A stretch of 26,283 nucleotides of DNA from JBOHNM01 sp050730675 (GTDB lineage: Bacteria; Planctomycetota; Phycisphaerae; Phycisphaerales; UBA1924): positions 1 to 26,283 of the forward strand of contig JBOHNM010000044.1 in NCBI GenBank assembly GCA_050730675.1. The letters run 5' to 3'. Shown here one piece after another: positions 19,087 through 25,688 of this stretch; position 1 is the first letter of the stretch; each line of letters opens with the position of its first letter. The notes under the pieces were generated by a model that was given only the letters and a program-made list of their open reading frames with translations, was not told the origin of the DNA and searched no databases. Both the position numbers and the translations under genes were made by a program.

Positions 19087-21321
19087 TCAACCCGCGCTCC
19101 TGACCGGTGTTGGCACAACTGTCTGCTCCCTGGCGAGCTTCATCAACCGCTCAGGGGTGAGCGGGATCGTCCGCGCATCCACGCCCATCGCGGCGTACAC
19201 GGCGTTGAGGATCGCCGGCGCCGGGCCGTCCATCGGCAGCTCGCCGACACCCTTGGCCCCGCCGCCGCCGTTGGCGTAGGGGTGCTCGTCAAAGATCACG
19301 CGGATCGGCGGCACATCGTCGCTCGTCGGAATGATGTAGTTCGTCAGCTGGTTGTTGATCATCGCCCCCTCGCGGTAACGGCACTCCTCCATCAGCGCCC
19401 ATCCGATCCCCTGCACCACGCCGCCCTGCACCTGTCCCTTTGCAAGCACTGGGTTGAGCACCTTGCCGATGTCCTGCACCGCGACGAAGTCCACGACGCG
19501 CACACCCCACGTGCGCAGGTCCACCTCGACCTCGGCGACGTACGTCCCCCACGCAAAGGTGGCATACGCATCTCCGACATACGTCGATTCGTCAAACTGC
19601 ACACCCGGCGGCGGCTCATACCCGACTTCGGTGCGGAGCGTCTGTCCCGCATTGTTTGCGTGCCACGCCACCACCGCCCGTTTCACCTCATCGCCGCGGG
19701 CAGTGGGGGGGAGGCCGAGTTGCTGGAGCAGCGCCCCGCATGCCCGTTCGATGAGTCGGCCCACGACCATCGCCGTTCGTGAAGCCACCGTCGGCCCCGA
19801 GTTGGGCACGCGGAATGTGTCCGGCGCCGCGACGACGACATCGCCTGCCGCGTATCCCAGTGCATCTGCGGCGATCTTCGTGAAGATCGTATTGGTTCCC
19901 TGGCCCATCTCCGTGCTGGCGGCCAGCACTTCCACCCGTCCATCGGGCAGCCCCGCGACCGCGAGCCGTGATTTCAGGTACACCTCGCCGTTGCCCGTGA
20001 ATCCCGCCCCGTGCAGGATGCATGCCAACCCCATGCCGCGCCGCAGGTATGGATGCCGCGTGTTCATCGCTGTGTGGAGAGCCCGTTTGGTTTTTACATC
20101 CGCGGCCTTTGCCGCCGCATCCATGAGTGCGATGCGGTCGGTCCCACCGCGGATCACCTGCGAAGTCGCCGTCGTCTGTCCATCGCGCAGCAGATTGATC
20201 CGCCGCAGCTCGATCGGGTTCATCCCCAGCCGGTGCGCGATCACATCCATGTGCCGCTCGATGGCGAACTGCGTCTGCGGTGCTCCAAACCCCCGGAACG
20301 CTCCGAACGGCACCGTGTTGGTCAGCACCGCCCGCCCCGTGGTCCGCACATTCGGACAGAAGTACGGCCCGCCGGCATGGATGATCCCGCGCGACAGCAC
20401 CACCGGTGAGAGCGTGACGTACGCCCCGCCGTCCATCAGCACGTCGATCTCCTGCGCGACTAGCCGCCCATCCTTGTCCAGGCCCGTGCGGTGACGCACG
20501 CGCGACGGATGACGCTTGGTCGTTGAAGCCATGTCTTCGCCGCGGTCGTAGACGATCTTCACTGGTCGTCCGGCCTTCATCGCCAGCAGCGCCGCATGCA
20601 GCGCGATCGTTGACGGATAGTCCTCTTTGCCCCCGAATCCCCCACCGGTCGGCGCCTGGATCGTCCGCACGCGCGAAGCATCGCGCCCCAGCGCGTGTTT
20701 AAGGGCATTAAGCACGTAGTAGGGACACTGCAGCGAGCCGTGCACGGTCACCACATCGCCGCCGGGCCCGGGCTCGACCCGAGCCACCATCCCTTGGTTC
20801 TCGATGTACACGTGCTCTTGGGCGCCGGTCTCGTAGATACCCTCAACAATGTGGTCCGCATTCGCCATCGCCGCGTCCACATCCCCCTTGTTGATGCTCA
20901 GTTTCTTGATTGTGTTATCCGTCCCGCGCTGCGCCTGCGATGCTCGCGGCGGCACGCGGTAGTCCAGGTACGCCTCCTCGGCATCGATCTCGATCGAGAC
21001 CGCCCGCACCGCCCGCCGCACCAATTCCCGATCCTCGCCCGCGATGAGCGCCACCGCCTCGTGTACGTGCCGCACGTACGTCCCCGCCAGCACCGGTTGG
21101 TCGTTCTCGATCAGGTACGTCTCATTCGGTCCCGGGATATCGCGCTGATCGACGACGACCAGTTTCGTCCAGTCGATCTCGCTCCCGAACTTGATCGCCT
21201 TCACCCGCCCGCGCGGCGCCGGTGAGCGGACGGTCATTCCCCACAGGCAGCCATCCACCGGTACATCGTCGATGTACTTCTCCGCGCCGGTGAGTTTGGC
21301 GAGTCCCTCAAGCCGATCCAT
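19087..21321 (-). CDS. Xanthine dehydrogenase, molybdenum-binding catalytic subunit
   Basis: A 744-aa molybdenum hydroxylase large subunit (XDH/PucD family), converting hypoxanthine to xanthine and xanthine to urate. The N-terminal aldehyde oxidase a/b hammerhead domain is at about 5-125. The cofactor-binding part contains GGGFGGKE (226-233, Glu233) and AFRGFGAPQ (341-349, Arg343), matching the Glu/Arg pair that orients purines in characterised xanthine dehydrogenases. STEMGQGTNT follows, and GGGAKGVGE ends with the catalytic base Glu694. The CO dehydrogenase AYRCSFR motif is absent. Substrate is inferred from these residues and from linkage to uricase and adenine deaminase. The ATG at 21321 has no Shine-Dalgarno; a TTGAAA/GAGAAT promoter ends 6 nt before it, so the unit may start here despite following mogA. 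Confidence 0.94.
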   Translation of the reverse strand: MDRLEGLAKLTGAEKYIDDVPVDGCLWGMTVRSPAPRGRVKAIKFGSEIDWTKLVVVDQRDIPGPNETYLIENDQPVLAGTYVRHVHEAVALIAGEDRELVRRAVRAVSIEIDAEEAYLDYRVPPRASQAQRGTDNTIKKLSINKGDVDAAMANADHIVEGIYETGAQEHVYIENQGMVARVEPGPGGDVVTVHGSLQCPYYVLNALKHALGRDASRVRTIQAPTGGGFGGKEDYPSTIALHAALLAMKAGRPVKIVYDRGEDMASTTKRHPSRVRHRTGLDKDGRLVAQEIDVLMDGGAYVTLSPVVLSRGIIHAGGPYFCPNVRTTGRAVLTNTVPFGAFRGFGAPQTQFAIERHMDVIAHRLGMNPIELRRINLLRDGQTTATSQVIRGGTDRIALMDAAAKAADVKTKRALHTAMNTRHPYLRRGMGLACILHGAGFTGNGEVYLKSRLAVAGLPDGRVEVLAASTEMGQGTNTIFTKIAADALGYAAGDVVVAAPDTFRVPNSGPTVASRTAMVVGRLIERACGALLQQLGLPPTARGDEVKRAVVAWHANNAGQTLRTEVGYEPPPGVQFDESTYVGDAYATFAWGTYVAEVEVDLRTWGVRVVDFVAVQDIGKVLNPVLAKGQVQGGVVQGIGWALMEECRYREGAMINNQLTNYIIPTSDDVPPIRVIFDEHPYANGGGGAKGVGELPMDGPAPAILNAVYAAMGVDARTIPLTPERLMKLAREQTVVPTPVRSAG

Positions 21322-21327
21322 CGCGTG

Positions 21328-21356
21328 ATTCTCGCAGATTCCGCCACGAATTTCAA
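21328..21356 (-). promoter_or_regulatory. Candidate leaderless promoter of the xanthine dehydrogenase operon
   Basis: On the minus strand TTGAAA (21351-21356) and GAGAAT (21328-21333) are 17 bp apart, and the -10 box ends exactly 6 nt before the ATG at 21321. That geometry puts the transcription start at or beside the initiation codon. TTGAAA matches the -35 consensus in 5 of 6 positions and GAGAAT matches the -10 in 4 of 6. Confidence 0.5.
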
Positions 21357-21428
21357 GGCTGGATCAGGCGCTGCGGGTCGCGATTCGTTGCAGGACCTGC
21401 TCCCCGCCGTCCACCCGGCTCGCTCCCT

Positions 21429-21926
21429 TCACCCGTCCTTCACCTCGCCGCGCAGCGTCTCGATCGCGTGCGGCAGGATGTCGAGCAGCGCTTCCAAGTT
21501 CTCCCTTGCCCCCCGCGGCGATCCCGGCAGCGTCAGGATCAGCGTCCGCTCAACCGTCCCCGCAACCCCGCGCGACAAGAACGCCCGCGGCGTCTTCTCC
21601 AGGCACCGCAGCCGCGCCAACTCCATGAGCGCCGGGTGTTCGCGCTCGATCACCCGCCGCGCCGCTTCGGGCGTCTGATCCCGAGGCGCAAGCCCGGTTC
21701 CGCCCGTGCTGGCAATCAGGTCGATCCGTTCGCCTCCCCGGGACCACCGCGTGAACCGCTCCACGATCTGGTCCGGCTCGTCTGGCACGCAATCGGTCGC
21801 AACGATCTCCGCCCCCAGGCGCTCGCGCAGCACGGCGCACAAGCCCGGTCCCGATGTGTCCACCACGTCGCCGCGCGAGCACCGGTCGCTCACGGTCAGA
21901 ACCGCCGCACGGATCGGCCCGCTCAT
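21429..21926 (-). CDS. mogA: MogA/MoaB-family molybdopterin adenylyltransferase
   Basis: A 165-aa protein of the MoCF-biosynthesis family that adenylylates molybdopterin before molybdenum insertion by MoeA. The N-terminal AVLTVSDRCSRG, the STGGTGLAPRDQTPEA motif (73-88, Asp83) and LPGSPRGARENL (about 132-143) are the usual binding-site elements. MoaB and MogA proteins cannot be separated confidently by these motifs; with no second copy in the window, it is taken as the functional adenylyltransferase. Its ATG at 21926 overlaps the moaC stop by 4 bp (ATGA). It is followed by 107 bp containing the xanthine dehydrogenase promoter. Confidence 0.9.
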   Translation of the reverse strand: MSGPIRAAVLTVSDRCSRGDVVDTSGPGLCAVLRERLGAEIVATDCVPDEPDQIVERFTRWSRGGERIDLIASTGGTGLAPRDQTPEAARRVIEREHPALMELARLRCLEKTPRAFLSRGVAGTVERTLILTLPGSPRGARENLEALLDILPHAIETLRGEVKDG

Positions 21927-22423
21927 CGCTTGCTCCTCGGCGCCGTGTACGAGCCGGACCGCCCACCGCGCTTCTCCAGCACGCGTACGCCCTCGATCAC
22001 CATCCCCTTGTCCACCGCCTTGCCCATGTCGATCACCGTCAGTGCCGCGAGTGTCACCGCCACCAGCGCCTCCATTTCAACACCCGTCCGTGCGTGCGTC
22101 CGAACGGTCGCGAACAGGCGCACACGCCCGCGTTCCAGCTTCGCGTCCACATCCACTCCGTCCAGCGGGATCGCATGACAAAGCGGGATCAATTCATCCG
22201 TCCGCTTGGCCCCCTGAATCCCCGCCAGCCGCGCCAGCTCCAGCACCGGGCCCTTCGCCGCGCGACCCGACCGGATGATCTTCGCGAGAGCCGGTGAGAT
22301 CCGGACAAACGCCTCCGCCACCGCCACACGCGCGGTGACTGGCTTCTCGCCCACGTCCACCATGCGAGCGCTCCCATCGCCCTTCGCGTGGCTCAACTTT
22401 GGCTTGCTCGGTCGCTTGCTCAT
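21923..22423 (-). CDS. moaC: Cyclic pyranopterin monophosphate synthase MoaC
   Basis: A 166-aa enzyme which, after MoaA, forms cyclic pyranopterin monophosphate from 3',8-cyclo-GTP. The KGPVLELARLAGIQGAKRT segment (57-75), LIPLCHAIPLDGV (78-90), RTGVEMEALVAVTLAALTVIDMGKAVDKGM (112-141; active-site Asp132 and Lys139) are standard; the last of these is nearly identical to other MoaC proteins. Its stop overlaps the mogA start. It lies 46 bp downstream of moeA. Only a weak, too-close GAGG precedes the ATG at 22423, while TAAAGT ends 6 nt before it, so moaC-mogA may have its own leaderless transcript in addition to read-through from moeA. Confidence 0.95.
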   Translation of the reverse strand: MSKRPSKPKLSHAKGDGSARMVDVGEKPVTARVAVAEAFVRISPALAKIIRSGRAAKGPVLELARLAGIQGAKRTDELIPLCHAIPLDGVDVDAKLERGRVRLFATVRTHARTGVEMEALVAVTLAALTVIDMGKAVDKGMVIEGVRVLEKRGGRSGSYTAPRSKR

Positions 22424-22429
22424 GGCCTC

Positions 22430-22435
22430 ACTTTA
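22430..22435 (-). promoter_or_regulatory. Candidate -10 element for moaC (leaderless type)
   Basis: TAAAGT on the minus strand ends 6 nt before the moaC ATG. It matches TATAAT in 4 of 6 positions. No convincing -35 box is visible. It lies in the 46-bp gap after moeA. Confidence 0.35.
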
Positions 22436-22469
22436 TTCGACAACCACGTGCACCGCGTCGATCGCAGCG

Positions 22470-23687
22470 TCATGCGCTCCACGCGAAGTACGACCATGGT
22501 CCCGCCCCGGACTTTCCCGGCGGCATTTCGACAAATCCATCCGATTTCCCCGCCGCAACCACATCTCCCGACCCGCGTGCTTCCAGCAGCACGCCACGCC
22601 CATGCTCATCCACCCGTACCAGCCGCTGCCACCACAGCGGGATCGTCTGTAAGTCCGGATTCGCAACCTCGACCCGTGGCACGGAGTCAGCGCCGTGCAT
22701 TCCCGCCACTCGCGCCAGCACTGGTGCCACCATCCGTCGGCACGTCACCAGCGACGAGACCGGATTTCCCGGCAGCCCGAACACCGCCTTGTCTCCTGTC
22801 GCAATGCCCACCAGCACCGGCTTCCCCGGCCTCTGCGGCATGCCGTGCAATTCGATCCGCACACCATTTCGCTCCAGCACATCGCGCACGAAATCGCGGT
22901 GCCCCATCGAGACGCCGCCCGTCATCACCACGGCGTCACACTCTGCAATCGCCCGTGAAACCGCCGCGCCCATCGTCGCCGGATCATCGCGCAGATGCAA
23001 CGGCTTAGCCACCGCAACCCACGGCCGTGTCCCCAGCAGCGCCTCCAGTGCCGCGCCGCTGCTGTTGCGCACCTGCCATGCGTCTGGTGTCTCTTCGGGT
23101 GCCACTAGCTCATCCCCCGTCACCAGCACCGCTACCCGCACGCGCCTCCACACGGCTGGCCGCGCGATGCCGATCGCTGCCAGCGTTCCCACCGCCGTGG
23201 CAGTCAGCAGTGTCCCCGCCCGTAACACGACCTCACCGGCCTTCGCATTCTCGCCCGCAACCCGGATGAACTGCCCTGCCTTGCACCGCAAGATCCCCGC
23301 ATCGCTGATCGTGACCGCATCGTCACGCTCCTGCACATCCTCGACCGGCACAACCACATCCGCGCCCGCAGGGATCGCGCCGCCGGTGACAATCCGCGTC
23401 ACCACGCCCGCCGCAAGCGCCGGGGGCTCACGCCCGATCCGCACCTCACTGCGGATCGGCAACGCGGCGGCACGCTTCACCTCCACAAGCCGCGCCGCGA
23501 ATCCATCCATCGCCGAGTACGACACCGCCGGGCTCGGCCGATCCGCCTTCGCATCCTCGGCCAGCACCCGCCCGGACGCCTCCACCAGCCCGACCCTCTC
23601 GACGCCGACACGCCCGACGATCGCGCCAACGTGCTCCACGGCCTCCCGCGGCGAGCCGAACCGGTATTCCTCGCCGCGAAAGCTCAT
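22470..23687 (-). CDS. moeA: Molybdopterin molybdenumtransferase MoeA
   Basis: A 405-aa enzyme that inserts molybdate into adenylylated molybdopterin, releasing AMP. Domain order is standard: domain I/III with YSAMDGFA (57-64, Asp61) and IPAGADVVVPVEDV (105-118). The MogA-like domain has VLVTGDELV (187-195), TGGVSMGHRDFV (256-267, Asp265) and FGLPGNPVSSLV (303-314). C-terminal domain IV follows. The ATG at 23687 is chosen because GGGAG lies 5 nt upstream; an ATG at 23705 would add six residues, and extension further upstream would run antisense through moaD. It heads the minus-strand moeA-moaC-mogA group and is divergent from moaD. Confidence 0.94.
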   Translation of the reverse strand: MSFRGEEYRFGSPREAVEHVGAIVGRVGVERVGLVEASGRVLAEDAKADRPSPAVSYSAMDGFAARLVEVKRAAALPIRSEVRIGREPPALAAGVVTRIVTGGAIPAGADVVVPVEDVQERDDAVTISDAGILRCKAGQFIRVAGENAKAGEVVLRAGTLLTATAVGTLAAIGIARPAVWRRVRVAVLVTGDELVAPEETPDAWQVRNSSGAALEALLGTRPWVAVAKPLHLRDDPATMGAAVSRAIAECDAVVMTGGVSMGHRDFVRDVLERNGVRIELHGMPQRPGKPVLVGIATGDKAVFGLPGNPVSSLVTCRRMVAPVLARVAGMHGADSVPRVEVANPDLQTIPLWWQRLVRVDEHGRGVLLEARGSGDVVAAGKSDGFVEMPPGKSGAGPWSYFAWSA

Positions 23688-23720
23688 GACAACTCCCGTG
23701 GTCATCGCCACCCGTCTCGA

Positions 23721-23727
23721 TAGACTA
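23721..23727. promoter_or_regulatory. Symmetric -10 element shared by moaD and moeA
   Basis: The heptamer TAGACTA gives TAGACT on the plus strand (6 nt before the moaD GTG) and TAGTCT on the minus strand (34 nt before the moeA ATG). The divergent genes are only 45 bp apart, so a single symmetric element is a plausible bidirectional promoter core. No clear -35 box is present on either side. Confidence 0.35.
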
Positions 23728-23732
23728 GCCGC

Positions 23733-23978
23733 GTGGAGATCGATGTGTTGCTCTTCGGCGCCGCCAGCACCGCCCTCGGCACGGGACGGGTGCGCCTGGC
23801 ATTGCCATCGCCCTGCACCGCACGCCAGGCTCTCGACCATCTCGCGGTCCACGATGCCCGTCTGCGGCCGTTCACACAGGCCGGCCGCCTCGCTGTCAAC
23901 CACCGCTTCGCGCAGGCCGACCAGGCGATCAATCCCGGCGATGAGGTTGCGCTGATCGCGATGGTGTCGGGCGGATGA
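23733..23978 (+). CDS. moaD: Molybdopterin synthase sulfur carrier subunit MoaD
   Basis: An 81-aa ubiquitin-like protein that carries the thiocarboxylate sulfur for molybdopterin synthesis. The N-terminal IDVLLFGAAS strand, the VNHRFAQADQAINPGDEVALI region and the essential C-terminal Gly-Gly (MVSGG) are all present at the expected length. It starts at GTG 23733; no Shine-Dalgarno precedes it, and TAGACT lies 6 nt upstream. The stop overlaps the moaE ATG by 4 bp. The activating enzyme MoeB is not in the window, so activation must rely on a gene elsewhere (MoeB or ThiF type). Confidence 0.93.
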   Translation: MEIDVLLFGAASTALGTGRVRLALPSPCTARQALDHLAVHDARLRPFTQAGRLAVNHRFAQADQAINPGDEVALIAMVSGG

Positions 23979-24370
23979 GTATCACTGTGAACATCGTGGA
24001 CGGCCCGTTGACGAGAACGGAAATCCCAGCCATTGCCGGCGCTGGGGCAGTCCTCGTCTTTGAAGGCATCGCCCGCCCCACCGAGGACACCCGCCCGATC
24101 GACGCCCTTGACTACCAGGCTTACGAGCCGATGGCCTCGAACGAACTGACCGCCCTAGCTTCGGATGTCCTCACCCGCCACGGCCTGCTCGCGATCTCCG
24201 TCACCCACAGTCGCGGCCGAGTCCCCGCAGGAAAGTGCTCGTTCCGTCTGGTCGTCTGGTCCCGACACCGCCGCGAAGCCATTGCCGCAATCGACGATTT
24301 CATCGACCGCCTCAAACGCGACGTCCCCATCTGGAAATCACCGGTCTGGACAACCCAAAAAATTCCGTGA
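23975..24370 (+). CDS. moaE: Molybdopterin synthase catalytic subunit MoaE
   Basis: A 131-aa large subunit of molybdopterin synthase, which transfers two sulfurs from MoaD to cyclic pyranopterin monophosphate. Conserved parts are GAVLVFEGIARP with ED (about 24-38), LDYQAYEPMA (44-53), VTHSRGRVPAGKCSF (76-90), SRHRREAIAAIDDFIDRLK (95-113) and VPIWKSPVW with the catalytic Lys. It is slightly short at the C terminus compared with E. coli MoaE (about 150 aa), but all motifs are present. It starts at ATG 23975, overlapping moaD (ATGA), which ensures paired synthesis of the two subunits. It is convergent with moaA across a 197-bp repeat-bearing gap. Confidence 0.94.
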   Translation: MSITVNIVDGPLTRTEIPAIAGAGAVLVFEGIARPTEDTRPIDALDYQAYEPMASNELTALASDVLTRHGLLAISVTHSRGRVPAGKCSFRLVVWSRHRREAIAAIDDFIDRLKRDVPIWKSPVWTTQKIP

Positions 24371-24419
24371 GCTACGCCGAGCGTCGCGAAGAATGCTCCG
24401 CCTCAGCACCCTCCCCGTT

Positions 24420-24546
24420 CTCCGCGGTGGGTCTTGTTTTCGCCCGCACTACCTCTTCTCTTTCCCTCTCCGTGCCCTTTGCGTCCTCTGTGTACAAATC
24501 GCCTTTGCATCAACTCCGTGCCACTCCGTGTACTCCGTGGTGAAAT
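24420..24546. repeat. Intergenic CTCCGTG-iterated element between moaE and moaA
   Basis: The 197-bp gap between the convergent moaE and moaA genes has a composition unlike the coding DNA around it. CTCCGTG occurs at 24468, 24514, 24524 and 24533, with CTCTGTG at 24486. CTCCGCGGTG (24420) and CTCCGTGGTG (24533) flank the block, and CCTTTGCG-type and C/T-rich words fill in. Read on the minus strand it begins TTTCACCACGGAGTACACGG, the pattern of a loosely conserved 'accacggagacacggag' repeat that I recall from intergenic regions of several environmental phyla. No ORF fits it. It may be a dispersed repeat or a transcription-end structure. Confidence 0.55.
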
Positions 24547-24567
24547 CCCTTCCCCGCAGCCAAGCCT

Positions 24568-25632
24568 TCACCCACCGATCGCCGACATCCCTCGCGCCGG
24601 CTGCCGGAACCCATCCCGCCCGATGTCGTGCCCCGGCTGCTTCGACCACACCGCCTCAAGCAGCACATCCTCAAGCTGACGCTCGCTCGCTCCGTTGCGC
24701 AACGGCCCACGCAGGTCGAATTCCTCCAGGCTGAACAGGCACGGCCTCACCTTTCCGTCCGCAGTAATCCGCAACCTGCTGCACGCCCCGCAGAACGGCC
24801 GCGTCACCGGAGCGATCACGCCGATCCGCCCCGGCCCGCCGCCGGCGAACGCAAACGTCTCCGAGGTGCTCGAATCGCTCTCGCGACCCAGCGGCACAAG
24901 CTCCGCGGCCGCTCCCGCAAGTTCCAGTATTTCTGAAGCCGGCACCAGCAGCCCCGGTTCCCAGTGCCGCCCCGCATCCAGCGGCATGAACTCGATGAAC
25001 CGCATCTCCACGCCCAGTTCGCGAGCCAGCAGCGTCAGGGGTCCGACCTCCTCCTCGTTCAGTCCACGCACCACCACCGCATTGATCTTGATTGGCCCCA
25101 GCTCAGCTCGCTGCGCCGCCCGCACCGACTCGATCACTTCGCCGCTGCCCGTGTTGCTCCGAGTCATCCGCGTGAACACACCCGGCGTCACCGAGTCGAG
25201 GCTGTACGTCATCCGCCGCAGCCCAAGCTCGCGCCATCGCTGTAGCCGCTCCGGGCCCGCCCCCGTCCCGTTGCTCGTCATCGCCAGGTCGTCGGGGCCG
25301 AGCGCCGCCAGCCGCTCCACGATCGCGTCCAGATCCGGCCGCATCGTCGGCTCGCCGCCGGTGATGCGCAGCCGCCGCGCCCCCAGCCGCATGCACGCCG
25401 CCGCCACCCGCGTCAACTCATCCGCCGTCAGCAGCTCACCCTTGGGCAAAAACCGCGTCTCCGGCTCCATGCAGTACACGCACCGGAAGTTGCACCGGTC
25501 CGTCACGCTCAGCCGCACATCCCGGATCGCCCGTCCGTGCGAATCGACAAGTTCCCGGCGAGTCGTTTCTGAAGCCTCCCCCCCCGGCAATCCGCCTCTC
25601 CGAGACAGCACACTCAGCGTCATCCGCACCAT
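24568..25632 (-). CDS. moaA: GTP 3',8-cyclase MoaA (radical SAM)
   Basis: A 354-aa radical SAM enzyme catalysing the first step of molybdenum cofactor synthesis, rearranging GTP to 3',8-cyclo-GTP. The N-terminal [4Fe-4S] motif is in DRCNFRCVYCMEPE, followed by the SAM-contact GGEPTMRPD. The C-terminal cluster motif FCGACSRLRITADGKVRPCLFS holds three Cys, and the protein ends in the functional Gly-Gly (MSAIGG). Length is normal. The ATG at 25632 is used; a TTG at 25638 and an ATG at 25623 are in frame. No Shine-Dalgarno is visible; TACCGT lies 9 nt upstream. It is transcribed away from the ferredoxin reductase gene and toward moaE, separate from the other moa genes. Confidence 0.95.
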   Translation of the reverse strand: MVRMTLSVLSRRGGLPGGEASETTRRELVDSHGRAIRDVRLSVTDRCNFRCVYCMEPETRFLPKGELLTADELTRVAAACMRLGARRLRITGGEPTMRPDLDAIVERLAALGPDDLAMTSNGTGAGPERLQRWRELGLRRMTYSLDSVTPGVFTRMTRSNTGSGEVIESVRAAQRAELGPIKINAVVVRGLNEEEVGPLTLLARELGVEMRFIEFMPLDAGRHWEPGLLVPASEILELAGAAAELVPLGRESDSSTSETFAFAGGGPGRIGVIAPVTRPFCGACSRLRITADGKVRPCLFSLEEFDLRGPLRNGASERQLEDVLLEAVWSKQPGHDIGRDGFRQPARGMSAIGG

Positions 25633-25652
25633 GCTCAAGGGACGGTAGCCAC

Positions 25653-25680
25653 TTGACCGCCCGCCGTTGCACGCTAGCGT
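25653..25680 (+). promoter_or_regulatory. Candidate near-leaderless promoter of the ferredoxin-NADP reductase gene
   Basis: TTGACC (25653-25658, 5 of 6 to -35 consensus) and TAGCGT (25675-25680, fits TANNNT) are 16 bp apart; the -10 ends 8 nt before the ATG at 25689. No Shine-Dalgarno is present in between. Confidence 0.45.
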
Positions 25681-25688
25681 CCCGCTCT

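Noticed and set aside
19087..21321. CO dehydrogenase (CoxL) or another molybdenum hydroxylase instead of xanthine dehydrogenase
   Set aside because: The CoxL active-site loop AYRCSFR is missing; the Glu233/Arg343 pair and neighbouring purine genes favour xanthine dehydrogenase.
23688..23903. Longer moeA reading frame starting at 23903
   Set aside because: It would run antisense through moaD; the ATG at 23687 has a good Shine-Dalgarno and fits the family N terminus.
22399..23955. 518-codon plus-strand frame antisense to moeA
   Set aside because: The Ser/Thr/Ala/Pro-rich product lacks motifs, and moeA on the minus strand is clearly intact.
24468..24539. CRISPR-like array from the repeated CTCCGTG words
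   Set aside because: The repeat units are only 7 bp and irregularly spaced (10 to 28 bp), with no spacer structure and no cas genes.
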